The notes: a model not told the origin generated them from the sequence alone. A stretch of DNA of 32,255 nucleotides from Clostridia bacterium (GCA_017404025.1 JAFRDD010000155.1:1-32255), one strand, 5' to 3'. Shown: positions 1 through 9,139, numbered from the stretch's first letter. Program-made: numbers and translations.

Positions 1-74
1 AGAAACAAAATATGAATATTGGAGAAACTATAAAAAACATTTTTATGGATAAAAAGAAAATATTCGCATTTTGA
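1..74 (+). CDS. 3' tail of an upstream gene, frame uncertain
   Basis: The window opens inside or just after a gene. Two frames are open from the left edge: one stops with TAA at 50-52 and the other with TGA at 72-74. The second ends in the residues DKKKIFAF, 6 bases before the hairpin at 81, so it is slightly preferred. Too little is visible to name a product. Confidence 0.3.
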   Translation, partial: KQNMNIGETIKNIFMDKKKIFAF

Positions 75-80
75 TTTTTA

Positions 81-114
81 AAGGAGCTTTCTTTCTGGGA
101 GAAAGCTCCTTTTT
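81..114 (+). terminator. Rho-independent terminator
   Basis: An 11-bp perfect stem (AAGGAGCTTTC at 81-91 with GAAAGCTCCTT at 101-111), a 9-nt loop and a run of T. It closes whatever gene enters from the left and separates it from the promoter at 169. Confidence 0.85.
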
Positions 115-168
115 AGATAAAAAACCATTATCTAGTAACAATTAATTTGATAAAATATTATAAACCTA

Positions 169-197
169 TTGATTAAATCCTCTAAGTATTGTATAAT
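169..197 (+). promoter_or_regulatory. Sigma-A-type promoter of the coiled-coil gene at 332
   Basis: TTGATT (169-174), a 17-bp spacer and a perfect TATAAT (192-197). The sequence just upstream (ATTATAAACCTATTG, 157-171) recurs at 31813-31827 in front of the paralogous gene at 31992, again 20 bp ahead of TATAAT. The conserved spacing makes this a strong promoter call. Confidence 0.75.
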
Positions 198-203
198 ACG
201 AAT

Positions 204-331
204 ATGTTTTAAATCTAAAGCAACTTAGTGTTTACAAAAACTTTATTTCATATTTTTTAATTTCAAGATTTTTGACATCAAAACAATCAGATTTAAAATA
301 TAAAATAAGTGACAGGAGGAGGTGAATCTTT
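204..331 (+). promoter_or_regulatory. Conserved 5' leader with terminal inverted repeat
   Basis: About 128 nt lie between the predicted transcription start and the ATG. TTTTAAATCT (207-216) is a perfect complement of AGATTTAAAA (289-298), so the extreme 5' end could pair just upstream of the AGGAGGAGGTG ribosome binding site (314-324). The leader at 31860-31991 keeps both arms, CAACTTAG after the first arm, TTTCAAG before the second arm, and a similar overall length. That is more conservation than expected of neutral AT-rich spacer. No known riboswitch class was recognised. Confidence 0.5.
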
Positions 332-901
332 ATGGATTTAGAAACAAAGGAATTTCTATTTGGCTTCGAAAAAAGAATAACTACTATGATTGACGAAAAA
401 ATGGCAGAGCAAGATAGAAAATTAGAAAAAGCACTAGCAGAGCAAAATAAAAAGCTAGAAAAAGCACTAGCAGAGCAAAATAAAAAGCTAGAAAAAGCAC
501 TAGCAGAGCAAAATAAAAAGCTAGAAAAAGCACTAGCAGAGCAAGATAAAAAGCTAGAAAAAGCACTAGCAGAGCAAGATAAAAAACTAGAAAAAGCACT
601 AGCAGAGCAAGATAAAAAACTAGAAGAAACATTAGCAGAACACAGAAATGAAATAATTACAACAACTGAAAAAGTGGTAGATGATAAGATACAAAAAGCG
701 ATAGAAAAACAAACACATGAAATTGCAAAAGAATTACATGCTATAATGAAATATATTGATGAGAAGTTTGGTATGAGATATACAAGAGTTGAAAAGAATA
801 TTAAAAAAGTAGATAATAAGTTAGATAATCAAACCAAAAAACTTTCAGATGGCTTCAAAGAAATAGCAAATAGCATAGATAATAATAAAATTGCTATATA
901 A
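332..901 (+). CDS. Coiled-coil protein with hendecad tandem repeats
   Basis: 189 aa, soluble, very rich in Lys, Glu, Ala and Gln, with no signal peptide or membrane segment. Residues 1-24 form a short head (KEFLFGFEKRI, then DEKM). Residues 25-101 are seven 11-residue units of the form AEQxxKLEKAL, an 11-residue (hendecad) coiled-coil period. Residues 102-189 continue as non-repeated charged helix. The head resembles that of the gene at 31992 (KEFLLAFEQRIT, then DEKM), so the two are paralogues with different central repeats. The start at 332 is supported by a strong AGGAGGAGGTG. Function is unknown; an oligomeric scaffold or spacer is a guess. The repeats are nearly identical at DNA level, so copy number is likely to vary between strains. 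Confidence 0.8.
   Translation: MDLETKEFLFGFEKRITTMIDEKMAEQDRKLEKALAEQNKKLEKALAEQNKKLEKALAEQNKKLEKALAEQDKKLEKALAEQDKKLEKALAEQDKKLEETLAEHRNEIITTTEKVVDDKIQKAIEKQTHEIAKELHAIMKYIDEKFGMRYTRVEKNIKKVDNKLDNQTKKLSDGFKEIANSIDNNKIAI
404..634 (+). repeat. 33-bp tandem repeat, seven units, in frame
   Basis: Seven consecutive 33-bp units encode AEQxxKLEKAL. Inner units are near-identical at DNA level, differing mostly at the codon giving Asn or Asp and one Lys codon. The period is a multiple of 3, so gain or loss of units changes length without breaking the frame. Confidence 0.95.
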
Positions 902-939
902 TGATTATAAAATTAATTAATATTATTTAGGAGCAAATT

Positions 940-1485
940 ATGTTTGAAACATGGGAAGAATTAGAAAAGTCAATAGAAAACTGTAAAAAGTGCAAACTAT
1001 ACAGTACTAGGCAGAATATTGTATTTGGAATAGGAAATAAAAACGCAAAAATAATGTTTATAGGAGAAGGTCCAGGTGCTGATGAAGATAAAAAAGGAGA
1101 ACCATTTGTTGGAAAAGCAGGAAAATTAATGGACATGGCGTTTGAAACTGTTGGTATAAAAAGAGAAGATGTATACATAGCTAATATTGTGAAATGTAGA
1201 CCACCAGCTAATAGAGATCCAGAAGAAGATGAAACTTATGCATGTATGGATTATTTAAGAAATCAAGTTATGTTAGTGAGACCCAAGGTCATAGTATTGT
1301 TAGGTAGAATAGCTCTTCAAAATATTTTAGGCAAAGAATATAAAATTACAGCAAGTAGGGGAAATTGGATAGAGAAAAAAGGCATAAATTATTTACCAAC
1401 TTGGCATCCAGCAGCATTATTAAGAGATGAAAGTAAAAAAATAGATTTTATAAAAGATCTACAAAAAGTTGCTAAATTGAATTAG
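940..1485 (+). CDS. Family-4 uracil-DNA glycosylase
   Basis: 181 aa. Removes uracil from DNA, arising from cytosine deamination or dUTP misincorporation, to start base-excision repair. Visible motifs: GEGPGADED (42-50) with EPFVGKAG following, the pocket and phosphate region of family 4; NIVKCRPPANRDP (82-94); and HPAALLRD (156-163) carrying the DNA-intercalating loop. C15, C18, C86 and C102 match the four cysteines that bind the 4Fe-4S cluster of this family. The start is supported by AGGAG at 929-933. It lies 38 bp after the coiled-coil gene with no terminator between, so read-through is possible. Length is normal. Confidence 0.93.
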   Translation: MFETWEELEKSIENCKKCKLYSTRQNIVFGIGNKNAKIMFIGEGPGADEDKKGEPFVGKAGKLMDMAFETVGIKREDVYIANIVKCRPPANRDPEEDETYACMDYLRNQVMLVRPKVIVLLGRIALQNILGKEYKITASRGNWIEKKGINYLPTWHPAALLRDESKKIDFIKDLQKVAKLN

Positions 1486-1534
1486 CAGCTTTTTAATATG
1501 TAGTAATATATTGCAACAAAAAATAAAAAAATAC

Positions 1535-1563
1535 TTGATATGAGACGAATTATAGAATATACT
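1535..1563 (+). promoter_or_regulatory. Sigma-A-type promoter of trmL-smc
   Basis: TTGATA (1535-1540), a 17-bp spacer and TATACT (1558-1563), 44 bp before the trmL start codon. Good match in the only intergenic gap ahead of the trmL-smc pair. Confidence 0.6.
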
Positions 1564-1607
1564 TATATTTGAGTATAAAATGAAAAAGTAAAAAGGAAAG
1601 TAAAAAA

Positions 1608-2105
1608 ATGAAATTAAATGTTGTATTAGTAGAACCAGAAATACCACAAAATACAGGAAATATTGCAAGAACTTGTGCTGCAACAGGTGGAAAATTGCAT
1701 CTAGTGCATCCATTAGGATTTAGTATATCAGAAAAATCTGTACAAAGAGCAGGTCTTGATTATTGGGATAAATTAGAAATTGAAGAACATATATCTTTTG
1801 AAAAATTTTTAGAAAAATATAAACCAGAGGCAAATAACATGTTTTTCGTTACAACAAAAGGAAAACATGTTTATTCTGAACCAGATTATTCAAAAATGGA
1901 TGAAGTATTTGTTTTATTTGGAAAAGAAACTAAGGGACTTCCTGAAGATATATTAAAGAAATATATTGATAAGACTATTAGAATTCCAATGAGACCAACA
2001 TTGAGATCATTAAATTTATCAAATTCAGTAGCAATTGTTGTATATGATATTTTTAGGCAAAGTGATTTTTATGGTTTAGAAGAAATTAGTAAATATTTTG
2101 ATTAA
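1608..2105 (+). CDS. trmL: tRNA (cytidine/uridine-34-2'-O)-methyltransferase TrmL
   Basis: 165 aa SPOUT-class methyltransferase with a trefoil-knot fold, acting as a dimer. TrmL 2'-O-methylates the wobble base 34 of leucine tRNAs using S-adenosylmethionine. Seen here: N-terminal EPEIPQNTGNIARTCAATG, the mid-protein LFGKETKGLPEDIL, and the C-terminal knot IPMRPTLRSLNLSNSVAI that binds the cofactor. Full length for the family. The ribosome binding site is AAAGGAAAG at 1592-1600. Its stop codon is 12 bp before smc, so the two probably share one transcript. Confidence 0.95.
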   Translation: MKLNVVLVEPEIPQNTGNIARTCAATGGKLHLVHPLGFSISEKSVQRAGLDYWDKLEIEEHISFEKFLEKYKPEANNMFFVTTKGKHVYSEPDYSKMDEVFVLFGKETKGLPEDILKKYIDKTIRIPMRPTLRSLNLSNSVAIVVYDIFRQSDFYGLEEISKYFD

Positions 2106-2117
2106 AGGTGATAGATG

Positions 2118-5100
2118 ATGTATTTAAAAAGATTAGAATTGCAAGGGTTTAAATCTTTTGCAGATAAAACAGTATTAGAATTTAGACCAGGAATTACCAG
2201 TGTTATAGGACCAAATGGATCTGGAAAAAGCAATATTTCTGATAGTATAAGATGGGTTTTAGGAGAACAAAGTATGAAATCATTAAGAGGAACAAAAGCT
2301 CTTGATGTTATTTTTGCTGGAACTCAAAACAGAAAATCTTTAGGATTTGCAGAAGCTTCTTTAGTATTTGATAATACTGATGGGGCTTTGCCAATTGAGT
2401 ATAGTGAAGTTACTGTAACAAGAAAAATATATAGAAGTGGTGAAACAGGATATTTTATAAATAAAGTACCTTGCAGACTTAAAGATATATTGGAATTATT
2501 TATGGATACAGGAATAGGGAAAGATGGTTATTCTATAATAGGGCAAGGAAAAATTGATGAGATTTTAAGTAATAAATCAGAAGATAGAAGGCATATATTT
2601 GAAGAAGCTGCAGGTATTGTAAAATATAGAACTAGAAAAGAAGAAAGTGAAAAAAAATTAGAACACACAAAACTTAATTTACTTAGAATAAACGATATTT
2701 TAGCTGAGATTGAAGCTAATATCGATCCTTTAAAAGCTCAATCAGATAAAGCAAAAAAATATTTGAATCTAAGAGAAGAATTAAAAAATATTGAAATAGG
2801 ATTATTTGTATATAATATAGATAAATATAAAAAAGATTTAGAAGATCTAATAGATTCTGAAAATATTATTAGAACCAATTACAATGAAGAAGAAGGAAGG
2901 CTTGAAAGAGTAAAAAGTTTAAAAGAACTTTTAAAAACAGAATTAGACGAAATAACAACAAAAATAGAAGAAATGTCTAACATTGGATTTGAGAGTGAAA
3001 AGCAAATTGAAATGATGAATTCAGACATAAATGTAGCTAATACTAGGATTTTAAACAATGAAGAAAACAGTGAAAGATTCAAAAAAGAAATAGATGAATT
3101 AAAACAAAAAATAGAAGAATTAAATGAAGAAATAAAACAAAGGCAAGAAAAAAGAGAAGGATTAAAACAGAATAAAGAAAAGTTTGAAAATGAGTTGAAA
3201 GAAAAGGAAGAGGAATTTATAAAATTAACAGAAAAGCTTTCTGAAAAGGAATTAGAGATAGAAGGTTATAAGCAAAAAGTAGAAGCCAATACAGATAAAA
3301 AGTATGAATTACAATCAGAAATAAATACGCAAACGATCAATTTTGAAAACTATGAAAAAAGACAAAAATCAATAAAACAGGAAATTAACAGTAATATATC
3401 AGAATTGGATAATACAAGAATGAATAAAGATGATATTTCAAAAACATTTTATGAAATAGATAGTAAAAGGACTAAAATTCTAAAGAAAATAGAAGAAATA
3501 TCAACTAAAAAGAATGAAGCAAATAGAAAAGTTAAAGAATTTGATATGAATATTAATATGCTGTATCAAGAAATGAGAATAAAAGAGTCAAAATTAAAGT
3601 TTTTAATAGAAACTGAAAAAGAAAAAGAAGGATATATTAAAAGTGTTAAGAGTCTGTTAAAAGACTGTGAAAATGTTAAAGAACTGGGGAAAGGAATGCA
3701 TGGAGTACTTGCTAATATTATAGAAGTTCCAGCAGAATATGAAACAGCAATAGAAATGTGTTTAGGTGCCAGTTTACAAAATATAGTAACAGATACGGAA
3801 GAAGATGCTAAAAAGTTAGTTGAACATTTAAGAAAAAATAATTTAGGAAGAGCATCATTTTTACCAATTTCATCAGTAAAAGGTAAAAAGCTTGATAAAA
3901 TCAAAGGAAAAGAAGCAGGAGTAATAGGAATTGCATCAGATCTTATTAAATTCGACAAAAAATACGAGCAAATTATATTAAATTTACTTGGAAGAACTGT
4001 AATTGTAGATAATATGGAAACAGCAATAAAAGTTGCTAAACAAAATAGTTATACATTTAGAATTATTACTATAGATGGAGATTTGATAAATCCTTCAGGA
4101 GCAATTACTGGTGGATCTGTTGCTAAAAAAACAGTTAATATTTTAGGTAGAGGTAAAGAAATAGAAAAACTTCAAAAAGATATTAGTAAATTAAAAGAAA
4201 AAATTGAAAAATTGGAAAATGAAAAGAATGAGTATGAAAAATCTATAGAAAAGACTTTAGAATTAGCAACTAATTATGAAAAAGAACTTCAAGAAATTGA
4301 TATCACATATGCAACAGAAAAACAAAAAATTGTTGCAATAGATGAAAATATAGAAAGACTTGAAAAAAGACTAGAAAAATTAAAAGAAGAAAATAATAAT
4401 TTAGAAAATCAAAAAAATGAAGCAATTTCAAACAAAGAAAAATTAAGCGAGAAAATAAGATTCACAAAAGAAGAAACGGAAAAGTTAACCAAAATAATCA
4501 ATGAATTTGCTGAACTAAATAAAGATAATCAAAAATATATTGATGATTTAAATTTTGATATTACAAATTTAAAAATTTCAGTAACTTCTTTTGATGAGAG
4601 TGAAGCTTCTATACAAGAAATTCAAGATAGAATTAATATAGATATTGAAAATACTAAAAAAAGTATAGAAAACAAAAATGTTCAAATAGAACAAATAAAA
4701 GAAGAAAATTTAAAGCACAAACAATTAATTGAAGATACAAAGGAAAAAATTAAGAAGATAAAAGAAGAAGTCAAAAATAGTGGTTCAAAAGTTGAAGAAC
4801 TAAAAAAAGCAAGAATTGAAAAAAATGAAAAACTTTCTAAACAAGAAGAAGAGATTAACAATAAATTCCATATAATAGAAGATTTAAAAGGTCAACTTGT
4901 AAAAATTGATGTTAGAAAAACTAAATTAGAAGAAGATATTAATTTAATAATTAATAAAATGTGGGAAGAATACGAGCTTACACCAAATGCTGTTACAGAG
5001 TATAAAAAACCTGATAATGTTCAGCAAACGCAAAGAAAAGTAAATCAAATGAGAACAGAAATTAAAGAATTAGGAAGTGTAAATGTAGATGCTATTAGAG

Positions 5101-5666
5101 AATATCAAACCTTAAAAGAGAGGTATGACTTTATGTGTGAGCAACGAGTTGATCTAGAAGATACAATGGCTAAATTAAAGAAAATGATACAAGATATGAC
5201 ATCTATTATGAAACAGCAATTTAAAGAAAAGTTTGAGGTAATTAATAAGAATTTTTCAGAAGTATTTAAAGAATTGTTCGGTGGTGGGCAAGCTACACTA
5301 AAACTTGAAGATGAAGATAATATTTTAGAATGTGGAATTGAAATAACAGTTCAGCCACCAGGAAAAAAATTACAAAATATGATGCTTTTATCAGGTGGAG
5401 AAAAAGCTTTTACAGCTATTGCTTTATTATTTGCTATTTTGAAAATAAATCCAGCACCGTTCTGTGTGCTTGATGAAATTGAAGCTGCACTTGATGATGT
5501 TAATGTTTACAGATATGCAGAATATTTGAAAAAATTCACTTCTAATACTCAATTTTTGGTTATTACTCATAGAAAAGGTACTATGGAAGCAGCAGATACA
5601 GTTTATGGAGTTACTATGGAAGAAAGTGGTATTTCTAAATTGTTGTCAATGAAATTGAAAGAATAG
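2118..5666 (+). CDS. smc: Chromosome segregation ATPase SMC
   Basis: 1182 aa, the usual length of bacterial SMC. With ScpA and ScpB it forms the loop-extruding condensin that compacts and separates sister chromosomes. Order of parts: ATP-binding head with Walker A GPNGSGKSN (about 32-40), a long coiled coil, a hinge near 525-650 (GVLANIIEVPAEYETAIE and following), the return coiled coil, then signature LSGGEKAFTA (about 1091-1100) and Walker B VLDEIEAALDD (about 1117-1127). An ATG also exists at 2115. I prefer 2118 because the encoded MYLKRLELQGFKSFA is the family's normal start and its spacing from AAAGGTG (2104-2110) is better. scpA, rnc and ftsY are not adjacent in this window. Confidence 0.97.
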   Translation: MYLKRLELQGFKSFADKTVLEFRPGITSVIGPNGSGKSNISDSIRWVLGEQSMKSLRGTKALDVIFAGTQNRKSLGFAEASLVFDNTDGALPIEYSEVTVTRKIYRSGETGYFINKVPCRLKDILELFMDTGIGKDGYSIIGQGKIDEILSNKSEDRRHIFEEAAGIVKYRTRKEESEKKLEHTKLNLLRINDILAEIEANIDPLKAQSDKAKKYLNLREELKNIEIGLFVYNIDKYKKDLEDLIDSENIIRTNYNEEEGRLERVKSLKELLKTELDEITTKIEEMSNIGFESEKQIEMMNSDINVANTRILNNEENSERFKKEIDELKQKIEELNEEIKQRQEKREGLKQNKEKFENELKEKEEEFIKLTEKLSEKELEIEGYKQKVEANTDKKYELQSEINTQTINFENYEKRQKSIKQEINSNISELDNTRMNKDDISKTFYEIDSKRTKILKKIEEISTKKNEANRKVKEFDMNINMLYQEMRIKESKLKFLIETEKEKEGYIKSVKSLLKDCENVKELGKGMHGVLANIIEVPAEYETAIEMCLGASLQNIVTDTEEDAKKLVEHLRKNNLGRASFLPISSVKGKKLDKIKGKEAGVIGIASDLIKFDKKYEQIILNLLGRTVIVDNMETAIKVAKQNSYTFRIITIDGDLINPSGAITGGSVAKKTVNILGRGKEIEKLQKDISKLKEKIEKLENEKNEYEKSIEKTLELATNYEKELQEIDITYATEKQKIVAIDENIERLEKRLEKLKEENNNLENQKNEAISNKEKLSEKIRFTKEETEKLTKIINEFAELNKDNQKYIDDLNFDITNLKISVTSFDESEASIQEIQDRINIDIENTKKSIENKNVQIEQIKEENLKHKQLIEDTKEKIKKIKEEVKNSGSKVEELKKARIEKNEKLSKQEEEINNKFHIIEDLKGQLVKIDVRKTKLEEDINLIINKMWEEYELTPNAVTEYKKPDNVQQTQRKVNQMRTEIKELGSVNVDAIREYQTLKERYDFMCEQRVDLEDTMAKLKKMIQDMTSIMKQQFKEKFEVINKNFSEVFKELFGGGQATLKLEDEDNILECGIEITVQPPGKKLQNMMLLSGGEKAFTAIALLFAILKINPAPFCVLDEIEAALDDVNVYRYAEYLKKFTSNTQFLVITHRKGTMEAADTVYGVTMEESGISKLLSMKLKE

Positions 5667-5671
5667 AAAAG

Positions 5672-5698
5672 AAAAGGGGGATAAATTATCCCCTTTTA
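5672..5698. terminator. Terminator between convergent smc and ytaF
   Basis: AAAAGGGGGATAA (5672-5684) pairs with TTATCCCCTTTT (5686-5697), with one G unpaired, 6 bp after the smc stop. The A-run/T-run flanks could let it work for both smc and the minus-strand gene ending at 5760. Confidence 0.7.
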
Positions 5699-5759
5699 CT
5701 GCATTATTTTGAAAAATTACGTATCAAGCAATGTCTATGCTATTAATTTTATTTTAAAT

Positions 5760-6314
5760 TTATACAAATTTTAAAATCCCTATTAAAATCAATAAAATTC
5801 CAGAAATAATGGAACTAGTTTTATTCGAAAAATTAGAAAAAGAGTTAATTTTATTTCCAACCAAATTACCGATTGATAAAAATATAAATTGAAATATACT
5901 AACCAAAAGTGGAAAAATGTTGAAAGTTATTTTAGAAGCACTAATACCTACACCTATGCAAAAACTATCTAATGAAAGTGCTATACCAAGAGCTAAAGCT
6001 TCTTTAGGGTCAATCAGATTTGAATTATTAAAGTCATAATTTGAATTTTTATTTGATGAATTTGAAGTAGCAATTATAAAAAAACCAATTAGAATTAGTA
6101 TAGAATTTCCAATAAAAAAAGATACATTTTCAGAAAAAATTTTTCTAATTATATTCCCAACTAATATAGACAAATTTGTAATTACAAAAGAAATTATAAA
6201 TAAAATTATTTTGCTAGTTAAAGTTATTTTTGTTTTTTTTATTCCATATGTAATTCCTATTCCCAAAGAATCTATACTGCTGGTAAATGCTAAAACAAGA
6301 GAATTTATAAACAT
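5760..6314 (-). CDS. ytaF: YtaF-like sporulation membrane protein (MntP fold)
   Basis: 184 aa membrane protein with about six hydrophobic segments. Two halves each carry an Asp-containing helix: SSIDSLGIGITYG near the N-terminus and ALSLDSFCIGVG in the second half. This duplicated pattern is typical of the MntP/YtaF transporter family. The short basic stretch after the first helix (GIKKTKI) fits YtaF better than the manganese exporter MntP. YtaF is known from spore formers; its transport role is unsettled. A GTG at 6323 would add three residues but overlaps the ribosome binding site AAGAGGTG, so the ATG at 6314 is chosen. Convergent with smc and divergent from the P-type ATPase gene. Confidence 0.78.
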   Translation of the reverse strand: MFINSLVLAFTSSIDSLGIGITYGIKKTKITLTSKIILFIISFVITNLSILVGNIIRKIFSENVSFFIGNSILILIGFFIIATSNSSNKNSNYDFNNSNLIDPKEALALGIALSLDSFCIGVGISASKITFNIFPLLVSIFQFIFLSIGNLVGNKINSFSNFSNKTSSIISGILLILIGILKFV

Positions 6315-6434
6315 AATGAGCACCTCTTAATTACATATTATGACAAAGTTTTTAAAAAGGTACGTATATTTTTTATCATAAAAATGTACAAGCTACATAT
6401 AATTTAATAAATGATTACAAAGGAGAGATTAAAA

Positions 6435-9067
6435 ATGTGGCATACATTAACAAGAAACGAAATGTTGAAAAGATTAAAAACTGATCCAGAAAGTGGATTA
6501 CGTGAAAAAGAAATTTTGAGTAGGCAAGCAAAGTATCGGCAAAAATCAATTGCAGGAAAAAAATAGAGAAAGTATAATCACAAAATTTATTAAACAATTT
6601 AATGATTTTATGATAATTATCTTAATAATAGCATCAATAGTGTCTTGTGTTATATCATATATGCAAGGGGAAAATGATTACATAGATTCAATTATAATTA
6701 TTGCAATTGTTCTATTTAATGCGCTTATGGGGGTAGTACAAGAAGAAAAAGCAGAAAAATCAATAGAAAGTTTAAAAAAATTAACACCACAAATTGCAAA
6801 AGTTATAAGAAATGGAAATTTAAAAGAAATAGATTGTAGCGAATTAGTACCTGGAGATTTAATAATATTAGAATCTGGAAATTATGTTCCAGCAGATTGT
6901 AGAATAATACAAGAGTATAATTTAAAAATAGAAGAATCTAATTTAACTGGTGAAACAGAAGCCGTAAATAAAAATTCAAGCTTTGTATGTAAAGAAAATG
7001 CTCCATTGGGAGATATGAAAAATATGGCATTTATGGCAAGTATAGTTGTAGGAGGACATGCTAAAGCAATCGTTGTTGAAACAGGAATGAATACAAAAGT
7101 TGGTCAAATAGCAAATATGATAATAGAAAATGAAGCTCCTGAAACACCTATACAAAAAAAGTTAGCTCAAGTTGGCAAGACACTTGGGATTGCTTGCTTA
7201 GTAATATGTTCAATTATATTTTTAATTGGAGTTATAAAAAGAATAGATCCAATTCAAATGTTTATGACATCTGTAGGGTTAGCTGTTGCGGCAATTCCAG
7301 AAGGGTTACCCGCAATAGTTACAATAGTATTATCAATAGGGGTTACTAAAATGGCTAAAAAGAATAGCATTATAAGAAAGCTTCCTGCGGTTGAAACTTT
7401 AGGTTCTACAACAGTTATATGTTCAGACAAAACTGGGACTTTGACCAAAAATGAAATGAATGTTGTTGAAGTTTATGAAAATCAGTCGAATTTTGCTGCA
7501 ATGTTGGGAATGATGTGTACAGATGTAGATTTAAAATATGAAAATGGAAAACAAAGTTTAATTGGTGAACCAACAGAAAAAGCAATTGTTCAATTTGGAA
7601 TTGATAAAGGTTTTTCTAAAAAGGATTTATATGAAAAAATGGAGAGAATTAATGAAATTCCTTTTGATTCTAATAGAAAGATGATGACAACAGTACATAG
7701 GTATGGAAAAAAATATAGGATTATTACTAAAGGAGCACCAGATGTACTTTTAAGTAAATGTGTTAAAATTCAAGTAAATGGGACTTCTAGAAATATAACA
7801 GATATTGATATAACAAAAATAAAAGAGGAAAATACTAGAATGGCTAATAAAGCATTAAGAGTACTTGCTGTAGCTTATTGCGATATTGAAAATTTACCTA
7901 AGGAGTTTTCTTCGAAAACAATTGAGAATAATTTAACATTTGTTGGATTATTAGGAATGATAGATCCACCAAGAGAAGGGGTAAAAGAGGCTGTAAAACA
8001 ATGCAGAAGAGCAGGTATAAAAACTGTAATGATAACAGGAGATTATTTAGCAACGGCGAAGGCAATTGCAAAAGATTTGGACATTTTAAGAAGAGGAGAT
8101 AGAGCAATAACTGGAACAGAACTTGACAGGATAGAGCAAAAGAATTTAGAAGAAGAAATAGAAAAATATTCTGTATTTGCAAGAGTTACTCCAGAACATA
8201 AAGTAAGAATTGTAAAGGCATGGCAAAAACGAGGAGCGGTAGTAGCAATGACAGGGGATGGAGTGAATGACAGTCCTGCATTAAAAAATGCAGATATAGG
8301 AATAGCGATGGGAAAAAATGGTACAGATGTTGCTAAGAATGCATCTGATATGATACTTACAGATGATAATTTTGTTACAATAGTAGAAGCGGTAAAACAG
8401 GGAAGAAATATATATGATAATATAAGAAAAGCAATACATTTTTTAATTTCAACTAATATAGGAGAGATAGTAACAATTTTTATGGGATTAGTTTTAGGAC
8501 TCGAATCTCCATTGATTGCTATACAATTATTATGGGTGAATTTAGTGACAGATTCTTTTCCAGCCATAGCTTTGGGATTAGAAAAACCTGAAAAGAATAT
8601 TATGGAAAGAAAACCAACAGACTCAAGAAAAGGGATTTTTTCGGACGGATTATGGAGCAAGATTGTTGTTGAAGGTATAATGATTGGAATGTTAACATTA
8701 GTTGCATTTTTAGTAGGAAATAAATTTTACGGATTAGAAGTAGGCCAAACAATGGCATTTATCTCAATAGGAATATTAGAACTTATCCACAGTTTAAATA
8801 TAAAAAATGAACAATCAATATTTAAATCACGGATTATTTGAAAATAAGTATCTAATTTTAAGTTTAGTTGCAGGAATATTTATACAAACAATAGTAGTTA
8901 TAGTACCAGTGTTTGCTGTATGCTTTAAATTAGTTCCTTTAAATGCACTTCAATGGGGAATTACTCTAGGAATATCTATATTACCAATTCCTATTATGGA
9001 ATTACAGAAAAAAGTTGAATCGAAAAAAATAGTTTTGTGGAATACATTTCAAAATCAAGCTGAATAA
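6435..9067 (+). CDS. Calcium-type P-type ATPase, needs two +1 frameshifts at CGG
   Basis: Cation pump of the P2 (calcium/PMCA-like) class, moving ions across the cytoplasmic membrane with ATP. Read in three frames: 6435-6536, 6538-8829 and 8831-9067. The joined protein is about 876 aa, normal for the family. The first part, starting MWHTLTRNEMLKRLK after AAGGAGAG, is the cation-ATPase N-terminal domain. The middle holds LTGETEAV (actuator loop), IPEGLPA (ion site), SDKTGTLT (phosphorylated Asp about 331) and MTGDGVNDSPAL (hinge). The last part holds the final membrane helices. Each joint lies at an in-frame CGG; skipping the C gives KYGKNQL and FKSGLFENKY, both with the glycine expected in the family. 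Without shifts the first frame stops after 43 aa and the middle frame would lack an N-terminus and last helices. All catalytic motifs are intact, which argues against an old pseudogene. Confidence 0.85.
6537..6539 (+). other. CGG frameshift site 1 (ATPase N-terminus)
   Basis: Codon 35 of the ATPase frame that starts at 6435 is CGG, in TAT CGG CAA. In frame, translation would end at TAG eight codons later. Dropping the C gives TAT GGC AAA AAT CAA, i.e. YGKNQ, matching the conserved Y/H-G-x-N of cation-ATPase N-terminal domains, and enters the 763-codon frame. Confidence 0.7.
8830..8832 (+). other. CGG frameshift site 2 (ATPase C-terminus)
   Basis: TCA CGG ATT ATT TGA in the zero frame. Dropping the C gives TCA GGA TTA TTT GAA, i.e. 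SGLFENKY, leading into the last membrane helices (78 residues to the stop at 9067). The glycine precedes the Leu-Phe-x-Asn-Lys-Tyr stretch usual in this ATPase group. Confidence 0.7.
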
Positions 9068-9110
9068 TTGCTTTTTGAATGTGTTTTAATAAAATATAAT
9101 ATATAAATTT

Positions 9111-9138
9111 AAAGTCCTTATAAAAAAAGGACTTTTTT
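9111..9138 (+). terminator. Rho-independent terminator after the ATPase gene
   Basis: AAAGTCCTT (9111-9119) pairs with AAGGACTTT (9127-9135), followed by TTT. It separates the ATPase from the polysaccharide locus. Confidence 0.8.
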
Positions 9139-9139
9139 A

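Noticed and set aside
384..632. Minus-strand frame opposite the 33-bp repeats, and similar ones opposite the 21-bp repeats at 31901-32248
   Set aside because: Mirror images of tandem repeats in real plus-strand genes, with no ribosome binding site and monotonous hydrophobic sequence.
402..640. CRISPR array made of 33-bp repeats
   Set aside because: Units are contiguous with no variable spacers, and translate in frame as a coiled coil.
6324..6434. Riboswitch upstream of the P-type ATPase
   Set aside because: AT-rich with a TATAAT at 6398-6403 but no recognisable conserved core or terminator stem; not enough to call.
6550..8841. A separate ATPase gene starting at TTG 6550
   Set aside because: No ribosome binding site; the N-terminal domain is present upstream in another frame and joins exactly at CGG 6537.
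8807..9067. Separate small membrane protein
   Set aside because: It is the last helices of the ATPase; the joint at CGG 8830 explains it.
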